Below, piece by piece: positions 1-8,436 of a stretch of 64,000 nucleotides of DNA (the stretch's first letter is position 1; every line of letters begins with the position of its first letter). The DNA lies in contig NZ_KE340378.1 of the NCBI RefSeq assembly GCF_000413935.1, positions 1 through 64,000 on the forward strand. Reading direction: 5' to 3'. Both the position numbers and the translations under genes were made by a program. The notes beneath the pieces were generated by a model, which ran no database searches, was not told the origin of the DNA, and worked only from the letters and a program-made list of their open reading frames with translations. The DNA comes from Acinetobacter colistiniresistens. GTDB lineage: Bacteria > Pseudomonadota > Gammaproteobacteria > Pseudomonadales > Moraxellaceae.

Positions 1-2
1 CT

Positions 3-98
3 CCCTATTATTTTGATTGCTGTGGTATAGCACGAATAGGAATGACTGGTATGGTACGAACAGGAATGGGTGGTCGTTTTATCCAGTATTTTGCATAA
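3..98 (+). CDS. possible C-terminal end of a truncated or broken gene
   Basis: The third frame is open from the window edge to a TAA at 96-98 and encodes a glycine- and methionine-rich tail (RIGMTGMVRTGMGG) whose repeated look comes from two near-identical 13-base stretches, ACGAAyAGGAATG. It could be the end of a gene starting left of the window. It overlaps the next open frame, so a frameshift joining the two is also possible. No family is recognised. With only 31 codons visible this is a weak call. Confidence 0.25.
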   Translation, partial: PYYFDCCGIARIGMTGMVRTGMGGRFIQYFA

Positions 99-414
99 CT
101 ATGTTAAAGTTCCGTTTAAAAGTAATAAAGTCACTGTTTTTATATATAATATAAATAATAATAATTTTACCGAAATACCCGTTATACATTCTGATAGTGA
201 AGATAAGAGTGAACAAACAGACCAACTCATGGGTGATCAGGTAACATATGACATTAAGAAAGGACAGTATACTTATCTTGCAAATGTTAAAACTTATAAA
301 GATGGAAAAATTTCCCAATTCAAGGCTGTTTTAAATGGTAGCTTAAAATGTATTTCGTCGACTTTAGGTTGTGAAACAACAGGAATTCTGTCTGCTGAAA
401 AACAAGCTAAGTAA
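70..414 (+). CDS. hypothetical protein, start uncertain
   Basis: This is an open frame of 114 codons in AT-rich DNA with no recognised family. The only upstream start in frame is a GTG at 70, without a good ribosome binding site; the first in-frame ATG comes about half way through, so the gene may be 5'-truncated or frameshifted. An ATG at 101 in another frame gives a short signal-peptide-like stretch that stops after 17 codons, which also hints at a frameshift. The C-terminal part has a CxxSxxxxC pattern like one in the lipoprotein encoded just downstream, suggesting, but not proving, that the two are related. Treat it as a hypothetical or decayed gene. Confidence 0.4.
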   Translation: MVVLSSILHNYVKVPFKSNKVTVFIYNINNNNFTEIPVIHSDSEDKSEQTDQLMGDQVTYDIKKGQYTYLANVKTYKDGKISQFKAVLNGSLKCISSTLGCETTGILSAEKQAK

Positions 415-460
415 TTTAATTTAGATTTTGGTTAGGTATTTTATTTTAAAGGAATTTATT

Positions 461-1009
461 ATGACTTCATCCTATAGAAAATATACCTACATTCTAGGCT
501 TGGTCAGTCTAAGTCTCTTAGCTTCTTCCTGTAGCAATGCGCCAGAAAAGAAACATGAAATTTCCGATCAAAGCCAAATAAAAAAAGGCCCGTCAATTTC
601 TACAAAGTTAAAAAATGATGATGGTTTCCTGATCACTTCGCTTCCTTATAACTCAAATGCACATCTTAACTGTATTTTATCGGCACAAAGAATGAACTGC
701 GGCTCAATCAATTTGATTGATAGTGTTCGTCTAATCAAAGTTTATAACTTTATCAACCCACGTTATGGTGATTCAGTCGTTTTCCCAGAAACAAGTGCAG
801 GCATTTTATTAATTGCATCTCCTTCTTCAAGTGAAGCAGGAAATCCAGAAATAAATCTGACAACAGTAAACAAGTTTGGTTTGGTTAAAAGCATTACCTT
901 AGATGCATCTCAAAATATTGTGATTAATCAGAAGTATGAAATTTTATATAAAGAAGATGGAAAAGATCTAAAACTGAAATTAAATGACCGAGGTGAATTT
1001 GTGAAGTAA
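461..1009 (+). CDS. predicted lipoprotein of unknown function
   Basis: This encodes 182 residues starting at ATG 461, which has an AAAGGAA ribosome binding site 8 bases upstream; the frame is open further upstream but without signals. The N-terminus has basic residues, a hydrophobic run and a lipobox LLASSC with the modified cysteine at residue 24, so the product should be a lipid-anchored envelope protein. The mature part is polar, with two further cysteines (NCILSAQRMNC) that might form a disulphide. No family is recognised. A terminator follows and separates it from the convergent hydrolase gene. It is probably cotranscribed with the small frame upstream, since only 46 bases separate them. 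Confidence 0.75.
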   Translation: MTSSYRKYTYILGLVSLSLLASSCSNAPEKKHEISDQSQIKKGPSISTKLKNDDGFLITSLPYNSNAHLNCILSAQRMNCGSINLIDSVRLIKVYNFINPRYGDSVVFPETSAGILLIASPSSSEAGNPEINLTTVNKFGLVKSITLDASQNIVINQKYEILYKEDGKDLKLKLNDRGEFVK

Positions 1010-1051
1010 AGCTATTCCTTAGATGATTGAGCCTGTTACAGCTTTTGACCG

Positions 1052-1084
1052 AAAAAAGCTCAGCTAAAATCTAACTGAGCTTTT
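1052..1084. terminator. bidirectional rho-independent terminator
   Basis: The arms AAAGCTCAG and CTGAGCTTT flank an 11-base loop, with A- and T-runs on the two sides. It lies between the lipoprotein gene and the convergent hydrolase gene and can serve both. Confidence 0.7.
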
Positions 1085-1089
1085 ATCGT

Positions 1090-2436
1090 TTAGGTCTCAA
1101 CAATGCCTTCTAAATCATCAAAGGTATAGTTATGCGGGACATTGATCATATGGGTTTGTACACCGGCCTCAACTTTTTCTCTGGCATCTGGGTATAACCA
1201 ACGCGTAATCTGTTCGGCCACACTCGAATGATACTGAATTTCAAAATGATTCAGCCCATAAAAAACTGCTTTATGCGTATCAGGCAACTTCAACTGAAAA
1301 CGTGGATTCTGGTGTTCACCCAAAGCACTCTTCACACTGACCAAATAGTCCCCAATCACAGACAGCGCTTTATTCCGTAACTTCTCAAATTCTAAAGTCC
1401 CTGCAATCAAGAAGGTATTGATATGGGACGGTAACGGAGCGGGTTTGCGATTGTCATCAGCAAAACCAATGCGGGCATCATTGTGTTCCCAGTCATCATC
1501 ACGAACACTGCCATAACGCAGATCGAGTATGCCATTACTACGCACATTCACCAACTGACCTAGCAAGTTGATAAAGGGGAAGCCGCCGAGTTTGTCCTGC
1601 AAGACGAAACCAAAGCGTTCAAGTACTGCACCATGATGAGGCGAACCGATGCAGACCAGATTCTCGACCATATGAACCCATTGATACAGATTCTGTTTGC
1701 CATAAAACAGGGCACTACGTGAAACCAAGCCGCCCATACTGTGGCCAATCAGGTCAATACTGGTGATACGTGGGTTACGTTGCACCAAATCCTCTAAGGT
1801 ATTGGCAAAACTACGGCCATTGGCAGAAATTCGGCGTCCGGTGTTGTAATTGAGATACAACATGGTGTTGTTATCTCGTTGCGCAAGTAAGCGTTCACCA
1901 ATCCCGCCATAGCGATGATTAGACCAGGTCAAATGGTTCATGCATAAACCATGGGCAAGAATTACCACACGTCCGGTTAACTCGCCTTGCTGTAAAGAAC
2001 CATAGTGATCATAAAGCACCATTGGCAAGGCCATTGGATTGTGTTGCTTTAAAAAGAAATCACCAAAAATTCCATTCAGTGCGCCCACTAAAAAATGCAG
2101 TGTGGGAGTCAGAGGTTTGTCATGTAAGACTGGAAATTTTTCAATAATGCGACGTAAATTGGGCGCAAGAAAGTGACTGCCATATTTTTGCAGTGCTACA
2201 TAAGAGAACTGATAAAATTTTTGCAGTTGTGGGTGCTTTTGTAATTGTTTGGCTTTTTGTGCACTTAAACCGAGCGTTGTCCTTAATACCTCGGTTTGTA
2301 CCACTTGAATCAGTTCGTGTACGCCACTGAGGCTGGTACTGACCAGCTGTGCCAAACCCTCCAAAACATCTGCCTGACTTGGGGGCGTGCGATCCCACTT
2401 ACAATAAGTTTCATGCAGAGGTGTTAAACTTGGCAT
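1090..2436 (-). CDS. alpha/beta-hydrolase, lipase/PGAP1-like
   Basis: This 448-residue protein of the alpha/beta-hydrolase fold probably hydrolyses lipid or other esters. The oxyanion-side HG motif is seen in VVILAHGLCMNH, the nucleophile elbow is GHSMGG with Ser about residue 233, and a conserved GSPHHG follows, as in lipases and PGAP1-like esterases. A His near the end (YGLNHFEIQYH) is the likely catalytic base. About 110 residues precede the hydrolase core and no clear signal peptide is present, so it is probably cytoplasmic or membrane-associated. It is transcribed alone, away from the yqiA-parE pair. The substrate cannot be deduced from sequence. Confidence 0.88.
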   Translation of the reverse strand: MPSLTPLHETYCKWDRTPPSQADVLEGLAQLVSTSLSGVHELIQVVQTEVLRTTLGLSAQKAKQLQKHPQLQKFYQFSYVALQKYGSHFLAPNLRRIIEKFPVLHDKPLTPTLHFLVGALNGIFGDFFLKQHNPMALPMVLYDHYGSLQQGELTGRVVILAHGLCMNHLTWSNHRYGGIGERLLAQRDNNTMLYLNYNTGRRISANGRSFANTLEDLVQRNPRITSIDLIGHSMGGLVSRSALFYGKQNLYQWVHMVENLVCIGSPHHGAVLERFGFVLQDKLGGFPFINLLGQLVNVRSNGILDLRYGSVRDDDWEHNDARIGFADDNRKPAPLPSHINTFLIAGTLEFEKLRNKALSVIGDYLVSVKSALGEHQNPRFQLKLPDTHKAVFYGLNHFEIQYHSSVAEQITRWLYPDAREKVEAGVQTHMINVPHNYTFDDLEGIVET

Positions 2437-2626
2437 ATTAATTTCCCCATCCTTGATATATACCGAAGGTTTGAAGTGATTTTTCTGAATATTGTTTAGA
2501 TAAACTACAACAAACGCTTACATCTTATGTCTTTCATGCGTAATTTTTTTAGAATACTGATGAACGGAGTACAGTATCGTTTTTTGTGTCAGACAATATC
2601 GAGCTTAAATGTAATTTATATTGTTG

Positions 2627-2647
2627 TTTGATTAACAATTAATCAAA
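2627..2647. promoter_or_regulatory. 21-bp perfect palindrome, possible operator
   Basis: Two 9-base arms, TTTGATTAA and its exact complement, are separated by three bases, about 50 bases before the yqiA start in the divergent gap to the hydrolase gene. Its symmetry and position fit a dimeric repressor site. No cognate regulator is encoded nearby. Confidence 0.3.
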
Positions 2648-2698
2648 ATAATGTGATTTATTTCACTTTATGTCAAGCTATTGCCTATTTGGGTGCGT

Positions 2699-3289
2699 AT
2701 GCAAATTATCTATCTACATGGTTTTCGCAGCAGTCCGATGTCAGTAAAAGGGCAACAGCTGCAACAATTTTGTGCACAGCATGACACGATACAGGTGCAT
2801 TTACCTGATTTAAATCAAACGCCCGAGCAGGTACTGACACAACTTTCGCAGCTTATCGAAAATTTACCATCTGATAAAGTGGTTTTAGTTGGAAGTAGCC
2901 TTGGAGGCTTTTACGCGACATATCTTGTCGCCAAATATGCCTGTCCTGCTGTACTGATCAATCCAGCTATGCAACCATGGCAATTATTCGAAGATTTATT
3001 CGGGATTGAGCAAATCCCGCTCAAAGTCACTGAATCATGGACGCTTGATGCCGATCAATTGCAGCAATTACAATCGATTGCTGACACGAAACTCAATCAT
3101 GCTGATAAAATTCTGGTGCTGTTGCAACAAGGCGATGAAGTCTTGGATTATCGTGAAGCTCAACGTTATTATAGTGCTGTTCATCCATCATCATTGATTT
3201 TAACCGACGCAGATGGTAATCATGCAATGGATGATTTTGAAGAAAAATTACCTTTAGTTCTCGAATTTTTATCGGCAGCCCTCCAATAA
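2699..3289 (+). CDS. yqiA: YqiA-type esterase
   Basis: This is a 196-residue small alpha/beta-hydrolase of the YqiA family. The product begins MQIIYLHGF, a beta-strand followed by the HGF oxyanion motif, and has a GSSLGG nucleophile elbow near residue 67; GNHAMDDF near the C-terminus supplies the catalytic His. ATG 2699 was chosen because it starts directly on the first strand; an in-frame TTG at 2681 would add six residues. The family shows esterase activity, but its natural substrate is unclear. The gene is 14 bases upstream of parE, the same partnership as the yqiA/parE neighbourhood of Escherichia coli, which supports the assignment. Confidence 0.88.
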   Translation: MQIIYLHGFRSSPMSVKGQQLQQFCAQHDTIQVHLPDLNQTPEQVLTQLSQLIENLPSDKVVLVGSSLGGFYATYLVAKYACPAVLINPAMQPWQLFEDLFGIEQIPLKVTESWTLDADQLQQLQSIADTKLNHADKILVLLQQGDEVLDYREAQRYYSAVHPSSLILTDADGNHAMDDFEEKLPLVLEFLSAALQ

Positions 3290-3303
3290 GGAAGTCAGAC
3301 CCA

Positions 3304-5187
3304 GTGACACAATACACGGCACAATCCCTTGAAGTTCTTTCTGGTTTAGATCCAGTTCGTCGTCGACCAGGCATGTATACCGATACCTCACGTCCAAACC
3401 ATTTGGCGCAAGAGGTAATTGATAATGCAGTCGATGAAGCGCTTGCAGGGCACGCCAATCAAATTTGTGTCACGGTTTATGAAGATGGCTCATTGTCGGT
3501 TGAAGATAATGGACGGGGGATGCCTGTCGATATCCATCCTGAATATGGACAAAGTGGTATCGAAATCATTTTGACCAAATTGCATGCCGGTGGCAAATTC
3601 AGCACCGATAACTACCAGTTTTCGGGGGGATTGCACGGGGTTGGGATTTCGGTGGTGAATGCGCTATCGACACGTGTTGAAGTTGCGGTACAGCGTCAGG
3701 GTAACCTGTATCAAATGGCCTTTGAACAAGGTGAGCCTGTTGCTCCTTTATCGGTGCTTGAAGGTAAAGTGGCCAAGCGCGCAACGGGTACAACGGTGCG
3801 TTTCTGGCCTGAAGGCAAGTATTTTGATAGCCCTAAATTTGCACTGAAAGCGCTGAAACATAATTTAAAAGCCAAAGCCGTTTTAGCCGCGGGCTTAAAG
3901 ATTATTTATGACGATAAAATTAATAAAGAAAAGATTGAATGGCAGTTTGAAAATGGTCTGGTCGACTATTTGATGGATGAACTGCAAGATCGGGACATCT
4001 TGCCTGATCCTGCTTTTGTCAGTAGTGGCCAAGCAGACCGCGCGGCCTGTGAGTTTGCGATTTGCTGGAATGTCGAAGGTGGCGAGCAGATTCAGGAAAG
4101 TTATGTCAACCTGATTCCAACCGCGCAAGGCGGTACCCATGTCAATGGTTTACGTTCGGGTGTGACGGAGGCTTTGCGTGAGTTCTGTGAATTACGCAAT
4201 TTGTTGCCACGTAATATGAAGTTGTCTGCGGAAGATGTTTGGGATGGGGTGAATTTTATTCTATCGCTGAAATTCCAAGAGCCACAATTCTCGGGCCAAA
4301 CCAAAGAACGGTTATCCAGTCGTGAAGCCTCTAATATTGTACTGAACATCGCCAAAGATGCGTTTGCTTTATGGCTGAATCAACATGCGGAGATTGCGAC
4401 GCAATTGGCTGAAATGGCGATTGCCAAAGCCGGACGTCGTCTCAAAGCCGCTAAAAAAGTTGAACGTAAAAAGATTGTTGCCGGCCCGGCTTTACCTGGA
4501 AAGTTGGCAGACTGTGTCGGCTTAACTCGTGAAGACAGTGAGCTGTTTATTGTCGAGGGAGATTCTGCAGGCGGTAGTGCCAAACAGGCGCGAGACAAGA
4601 ATTTCCAAGCGATTATGCCGATCCGCGGAAAAATTCTGAATACTTGGGAAGTCTCTTCGGACGAAGTGCTGGCTTCTCAAGAAGTGCATGATATTGCCAT
4701 CGCCATTGGCGTTGATCCGGGCAGTGATGATCTGTCTGAATTACGCTATGGCAAAATCTGTATCCTTGCCGATGCGGACTCGGATGGTCTACATATCGCC
4801 ACCTTATTATGTGCTTTATTTGTCAAACATTTCCCGACTTTGGTTGAAGAAGGTCATTTGTTTGTGGCGATGCCGCCGCTCTATCGTATTGATATTGGTA
4901 AAGAAGTGTACTACGCCTTGGACGATGATGAGCTTGAAAGCATTTTGAAGAAGGTCAAGGGCAATAAAAATCCGCAGATCACCCGATTCAAAGGGTTGGG
5001 TGAGATGAATGCCAGTCAGTTGCGTGAAACCACCATGGACCCGAACACCCGTCGTTTGGTGCAGTTGGATTTGGATGATGCGCATTTAACCGCAGGTTTA
5101 TTGGATAAATTGCTGGCGAAAAAGCGTTCAGCTGACCGCAAACACTGGTTAGAGCAAAAGGGTAATCTCGCTGATATTACTGTCTAA
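3304..5187 (+). CDS. parE: DNA topoisomerase IV subunit B
   Basis: This is the ATPase subunit of topoisomerase IV, which with ParC decatenates daughter chromosomes. The 627-residue length fits ParE and not the longer GyrB. The GHKL ATPase domain shows EVIDNAVDEA near residue 40, DNGRGMPVD and GGLHGVGISVVNALS; the transducer carries QTKERL. The TOPRIM domain has the catalytic EGDSAGG at 418 and the metal-binding DADSDG at 490. The chosen start is GTG 3304, 14 bases after yqiA, so the two are probably cotranscribed. The C-terminus is complete and a terminator follows. Confidence 0.96.
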   Translation: MTQYTAQSLEVLSGLDPVRRRPGMYTDTSRPNHLAQEVIDNAVDEALAGHANQICVTVYEDGSLSVEDNGRGMPVDIHPEYGQSGIEIILTKLHAGGKFSTDNYQFSGGLHGVGISVVNALSTRVEVAVQRQGNLYQMAFEQGEPVAPLSVLEGKVAKRATGTTVRFWPEGKYFDSPKFALKALKHNLKAKAVLAAGLKIIYDDKINKEKIEWQFENGLVDYLMDELQDRDILPDPAFVSSGQADRAACEFAICWNVEGGEQIQESYVNLIPTAQGGTHVNGLRSGVTEALREFCELRNLLPRNMKLSAEDVWDGVNFILSLKFQEPQFSGQTKERLSSREASNIVLNIAKDAFALWLNQHAEIATQLAEMAIAKAGRRLKAAKKVERKKIVAGPALPGKLADCVGLTREDSELFIVEGDSAGGSAKQARDKNFQAIMPIRGKILNTWEVSSDEVLASQEVHDIAIAIGVDPGSDDLSELRYGKICILADADSDGLHIATLLCALFVKHFPTLVEEGHLFVAMPPLYRIDIGKEVYYALDDDELESILKKVKGNKNPQITRFKGLGEMNASQLRETTMDPNTRRLVQLDLDDAHLTAGLLDKLLAKKRSADRKHWLEQKGNLADITV

Positions 5188-5209
5188 ATGGCTTGAGCCA
5201 TGCACCGAT

Positions 5210-5237
5210 TAAAGCCAAGCTGATGCTTGGCTTTTTC
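5210..5237 (+). terminator. terminator of yqiA-parE
   Basis: AAGCCAAGC and GCTTGGCTT form a stem with a four-base loop, followed by a run of five T, about 23 bases after the parE stop. Confidence 0.8.
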
Positions 5238-5383
5238 TTTGGCTGCTTGATTCTGATTCGAGCTGAACAAATTTGCATCATTTTAGTTCATCGCGTATTT
5301 TTTGTATGCAATGTTGTATACAAGATCCATGAAATAATCAGAGACCTTGATTAAATATAATAAAAAACAATTGGTTATTGTGT

Positions 5384-5399
5384 TGGCATAAAAATTGAA
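5384..5399 (+). promoter_or_regulatory. possible sigma-54 promoter of urtA
   Basis: TGGCAT, five A and TTGAA resemble the -24/-12 pattern TGGCAC-N5-TTGCA, although the -12 dinucleotide is GA rather than GC. It lies about 47 bases before the urtA start. Urea transporter genes are commonly under nitrogen (NtrC) control, which fits. The match is imperfect. Confidence 0.3.
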
Positions 5400-5445
5400 T
5401 AACTCCACCCAGTAAAAATCACAATATTGATGGGTGGAGAGGAAG

Positions 5446-6723
5446 ATGCAAAATAAATTGTCGATGTCCGTACTGATGGCTGCCATGATGGGAATCGGTC
5501 TGGTCGGCTGTTCAAAACCAGCAGAAAAAACAGAACAAACCAAAACAGAAACCAAGACGGCACCCGCAACAAGCGGCGACACCATTAAAGTGGGAATCCT
5601 GCATTCACTTTCAGGCACCATGGCGATCTCAGAGACTTCGCTGAAAGACACCGCCTTGATGACCATCAATGAAATCAATGCCAATGGTGGGGTACTGGGT
5701 AAAAAGTTAGAACCTGTGATTGTTGACCCTGCGTCGGATTGGCCATTGTTTGCAGAAAAAGCCCGTCAGTTGATTACTCAAGATAAGGTCGCAGTCATTT
5801 TTGGCTGTTGGACATCCGTTTCGCGTAAATCAGTGCTGCCTGTGGTCGAAGAGTTGAATGGCTTGTTGTTCTACCCAGTGCAATATGAAGGCCAAGAACA
5901 ATCTAAAAATATCTTCTATACCGGTGCAGCACCGAATCAACAAGCGATTCCTGCGGTTGAATATTTGATGGGGGATGAAGGCGGTAAAGCAGAACGTTTT
6001 GTGTTGCTCGGCACCGATTATGTCTATCCACGCACCACCAATAAAATCTTACGTGCCTTCTTGAAGTCGAAAGGCGTGGCTGATGCCGACATCATGGAAG
6101 AATACACCCCATTTGGTCACAGCAATTATCAAACCATTGTTTCCAATATTAAGAAGTTCTCTGCGGGTAAAAAGACTGCGGTGATCTCGACTATTAATGG
6201 AGATTCTAATGTGCCGTTCTATCGTGAATTGGGTAACCAAGGCATTAAAGCATCCGATATTCCAGTCATGGCCTTCTCTGTAGGTGAGGAGGAATTACGT
6301 GGGATCGATACCAAACCATTGGTCGGTCATTTAGCAGCATGGAATTATTTCATGTCGGTGAAAAATCCGAAGAACACCGAGTTTGTGAATAAATTCAAAC
6401 AATATGCAGTGCAATACAAATTGCCAAATGCCGACAAAGTCGTGACCAACGATCCGATGGAAGCGACCTATGTTGGGATCAATATGTGGAAGCAAGCCGT
6501 TGAAAAAGCGGGCACGACTGAGGTCGACAAAGTCCGTGATGCGATGGCGGGTCAGACCTTCGCTGCCCCATCAGGCTATACCCTCAAAATGGATGAAAGC
6601 AATCACCATCTACATAAGCCAGTGATGATTGGGCAGATCCGTGCGGATGGCCAATTTGATGTGGTCTACAAAACACCGCAAACCATCAAGGCCGAGCCTT
6701 GGAGTCCGTATATCCCGAAATAA
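5446..6723 (+). CDS. urtA: urea ABC transporter, substrate-binding protein
   Basis: This 425-residue periplasmic solute-binding protein of the branched-chain amino acid/amide type captures urea for the UrtBCDE membrane complex. ATG 5446 follows GGAGAGGAAG and gives a signal peptide with lipobox GLVGC, Cys at residue 22, so the protein is lipid-anchored. The mature domain begins IKVGILHSLSGTMAIS, the standard start of the fold, and has the UrtA-typical FGCWTSVSRK and PVQYEGQEQSKN segments. It is the first gene of the urt operon and is separated from urtB by a hairpin terminator, which may raise its dose over the membrane genes. No urease genes lie in the window. Confidence 0.95.
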   Translation: MQNKLSMSVLMAAMMGIGLVGCSKPAEKTEQTKTETKTAPATSGDTIKVGILHSLSGTMAISETSLKDTALMTINEINANGGVLGKKLEPVIVDPASDWPLFAEKARQLITQDKVAVIFGCWTSVSRKSVLPVVEELNGLLFYPVQYEGQEQSKNIFYTGAAPNQQAIPAVEYLMGDEGGKAERFVLLGTDYVYPRTTNKILRAFLKSKGVADADIMEEYTPFGHSNYQTIVSNIKKFSAGKKTAVISTINGDSNVPFYRELGNQGIKASDIPVMAFSVGEEELRGIDTKPLVGHLAAWNYFMSVKNPKNTEFVNKFKQYAVQYKLPNADKVVTNDPMEATYVGINMWKQAVEKAGTTEVDKVRDAMAGQTFAAPSGYTLKMDESNHHLHKPVMIGQIRADGQFDVVYKTPQTIKAEPWSPYIPK

Positions 6724-6732
6724 AGTTTTTTC

Positions 6733-6761
6733 GCCTGCTGTGTTGGCAGCAGGCATTTTTG
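6733..6761 (+). terminator. terminator-like hairpin between urtA and urtB
   Basis: GCCTGCTG and CAGCAGGC form a perfect 8-bp stem with a six-base loop, followed by A and five T. It sits inside the operon, just after the binding-protein gene, so partial termination would favour urtA over the permease genes. Confidence 0.65.
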
Positions 6762-6809
6762 TTCTGACTTTTTGATCTATTTAAAACCGTAAAAATAAGG
6801 GGGAGTTCT

Positions 6810-8432
6810 ATGACGAAACACTATGTTTTGGCACTGCTCTGCATCATGGCACAGATAATGTTTAGTCCAGCATGGGCAGAAGTCACATCCGCAACAACCG
6901 TGACGTCTACAGCTTCTCAAGATGCGATTCAGACCTTTGTGAAGTCAGATTTTGCGGCGCGTCGTGCCATGCTCAATCAATGGCCTGCCAGTATTGAACA
7001 GCTGGATCAACTGGTCGCCTATATTGATCAAAATGAGCTGTATACCGACAGTGCAGGCAATACCTATCTGTTAAAAAATGATGACAAACTGTTCAGTTAC
7101 CCCGCACAGCAAGCCATTGAAAATTGGCCTGCCGATCTCACCCAAGTCACTTTGGTCAATACTCTGCGCAAGGCGCTGAATTTTGGTCAGGCCAAGGCCA
7201 AACTGAATTCTACAGATGCCTCGCAACGTTTGGCTGCGGTGGATATTTTAGAAAATAATTTGGCTGAACTCGATGTCGCGATGGTGAAGCAGCTTTATCT
7301 GAATGAAAAAAATGATCAGGTCAAAGCACGTTTAGCACAGCTCAAAGCCCGTTTGGATTTTAACAGTCCTGATGCGTTTACCCAGCTTGAAGCCGTAAAA
7401 GTCTTGGCGGATTCCAATCGTCCTGATGTGTTTGCCTTAATCACTCAAACTTTACAACAACCACAAAGCAATCCTGCATTGAAGGCAGCGTTGTTGGATG
7501 CACACAATAAAATTAAAACCCGACTACAAATCAGTGAGTGGTCAGGCCATATCTTTTCTGGCCTCAGTACCGCCAGCATTTTGCTGCTTGCGGCACTTGG
7601 CTTAGCCATTACCTATGGTCTGCTTGGGGTAATTAACATGGCACATGGTGAGCTGATCATGATCGGTGCCTATACCACCTATGTGATTCAAAGCTTTTTT
7701 AAAACCCATTTTGCGGGGCTGGTGGACTGGTATCTATTGGCGGCAATTCCTGCGGCTTTTCTGGTTAGTGCCTTGATGGGCATGTTGATTGAACGCACCG
7801 TGATCCGTCCGCTCTATGGTCGACAATTGGAGACTTTACTTGCGACCTTTGGGGTGAGTCTGATCCTGATGCAATTGGTGCGGATGGTGTTTGGTGCGCA
7901 AAATGTCGAGGTTTCTAACGTGGTATGGCTCAGTGGTGGCATCGCGGTGACGCCAAGCTTAATGCTACCTTATAACCGAATTGCGATTATTGCTTTTACT
8001 GTTGCGGTGCTATTACTGCTGCTGTTTTTACTCAATAAAACCCGTTTTGGTTTATTTGTCCGAGCTGTGACCCAAAACCGTCAAATGGCGCGTGCTGTGG
8101 GTATCCGTTCTGCACGAATTGACATGATGGCCTTTGGACTGGGCTCAGGTTTGGCAGGGTTGGCAGGCTGTGCCTTGGCGCAGGTGGGTAATGTTGGACC
8201 TGACCTTGGGCAAAATTACATTATTGATGCCTTCCTTGTGGTCGTGGTCGGTGGTGTTGGTCAAGTCTGGGGCGCGGTATTGGCAGCCCTTGGATTGGGC
8301 ATTAGTGGCACGGTGCTGGAAATTGGTTTAGGTGCAGTGCTGGCAAAAATTATTCTCTTGGTTCTTGTGATTTTGTTTATCCAAAAGCGTCCACAAGGTT
8401 TGTTCGCCATCAAAGGCCGTTTTGTGGAGTAA
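6810..8432 (+). CDS. urtB: urea ABC transporter, permease UrtB
   Basis: This 540-residue LivH-type permease is one of two membrane subunits of the urea importer. A signal peptide ending near SPAWA is followed by about 210 residues with helical, HEAT-like repeats, an N-terminal extension characteristic of UrtB and absent from ordinary LivH. The membrane part begins near residue 250 and contains ALGLAITYGLLGVINMAHGE, the hallmark of the family, then further hydrophobic helices to the C-terminus. ATG 6810 follows AAGGGGGAG. The stop is four bases before the urtC start. Confidence 0.94.
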   Translation: MTKHYVLALLCIMAQIMFSPAWAEVTSATTVTSTASQDAIQTFVKSDFAARRAMLNQWPASIEQLDQLVAYIDQNELYTDSAGNTYLLKNDDKLFSYPAQQAIENWPADLTQVTLVNTLRKALNFGQAKAKLNSTDASQRLAAVDILENNLAELDVAMVKQLYLNEKNDQVKARLAQLKARLDFNSPDAFTQLEAVKVLADSNRPDVFALITQTLQQPQSNPALKAALLDAHNKIKTRLQISEWSGHIFSGLSTASILLLAALGLAITYGLLGVINMAHGELIMIGAYTTYVIQSFFKTHFAGLVDWYLLAAIPAAFLVSALMGMLIERTVIRPLYGRQLETLLATFGVSLILMQLVRMVFGAQNVEVSNVVWLSGGIAVTPSLMLPYNRIAIIAFTVAVLLLLLFLLNKTRFGLFVRAVTQNRQMARAVGIRSARIDMMAFGLGSGLAGLAGCALAQVGNVGPDLGQNYIIDAFLVVVVGGVGQVWGAVLAALGLGISGTVLEIGLGAVLAKIILLVLVILFIQKRPQGLFAIKGRFVE

Positions 8433-8436
8433 GCCC

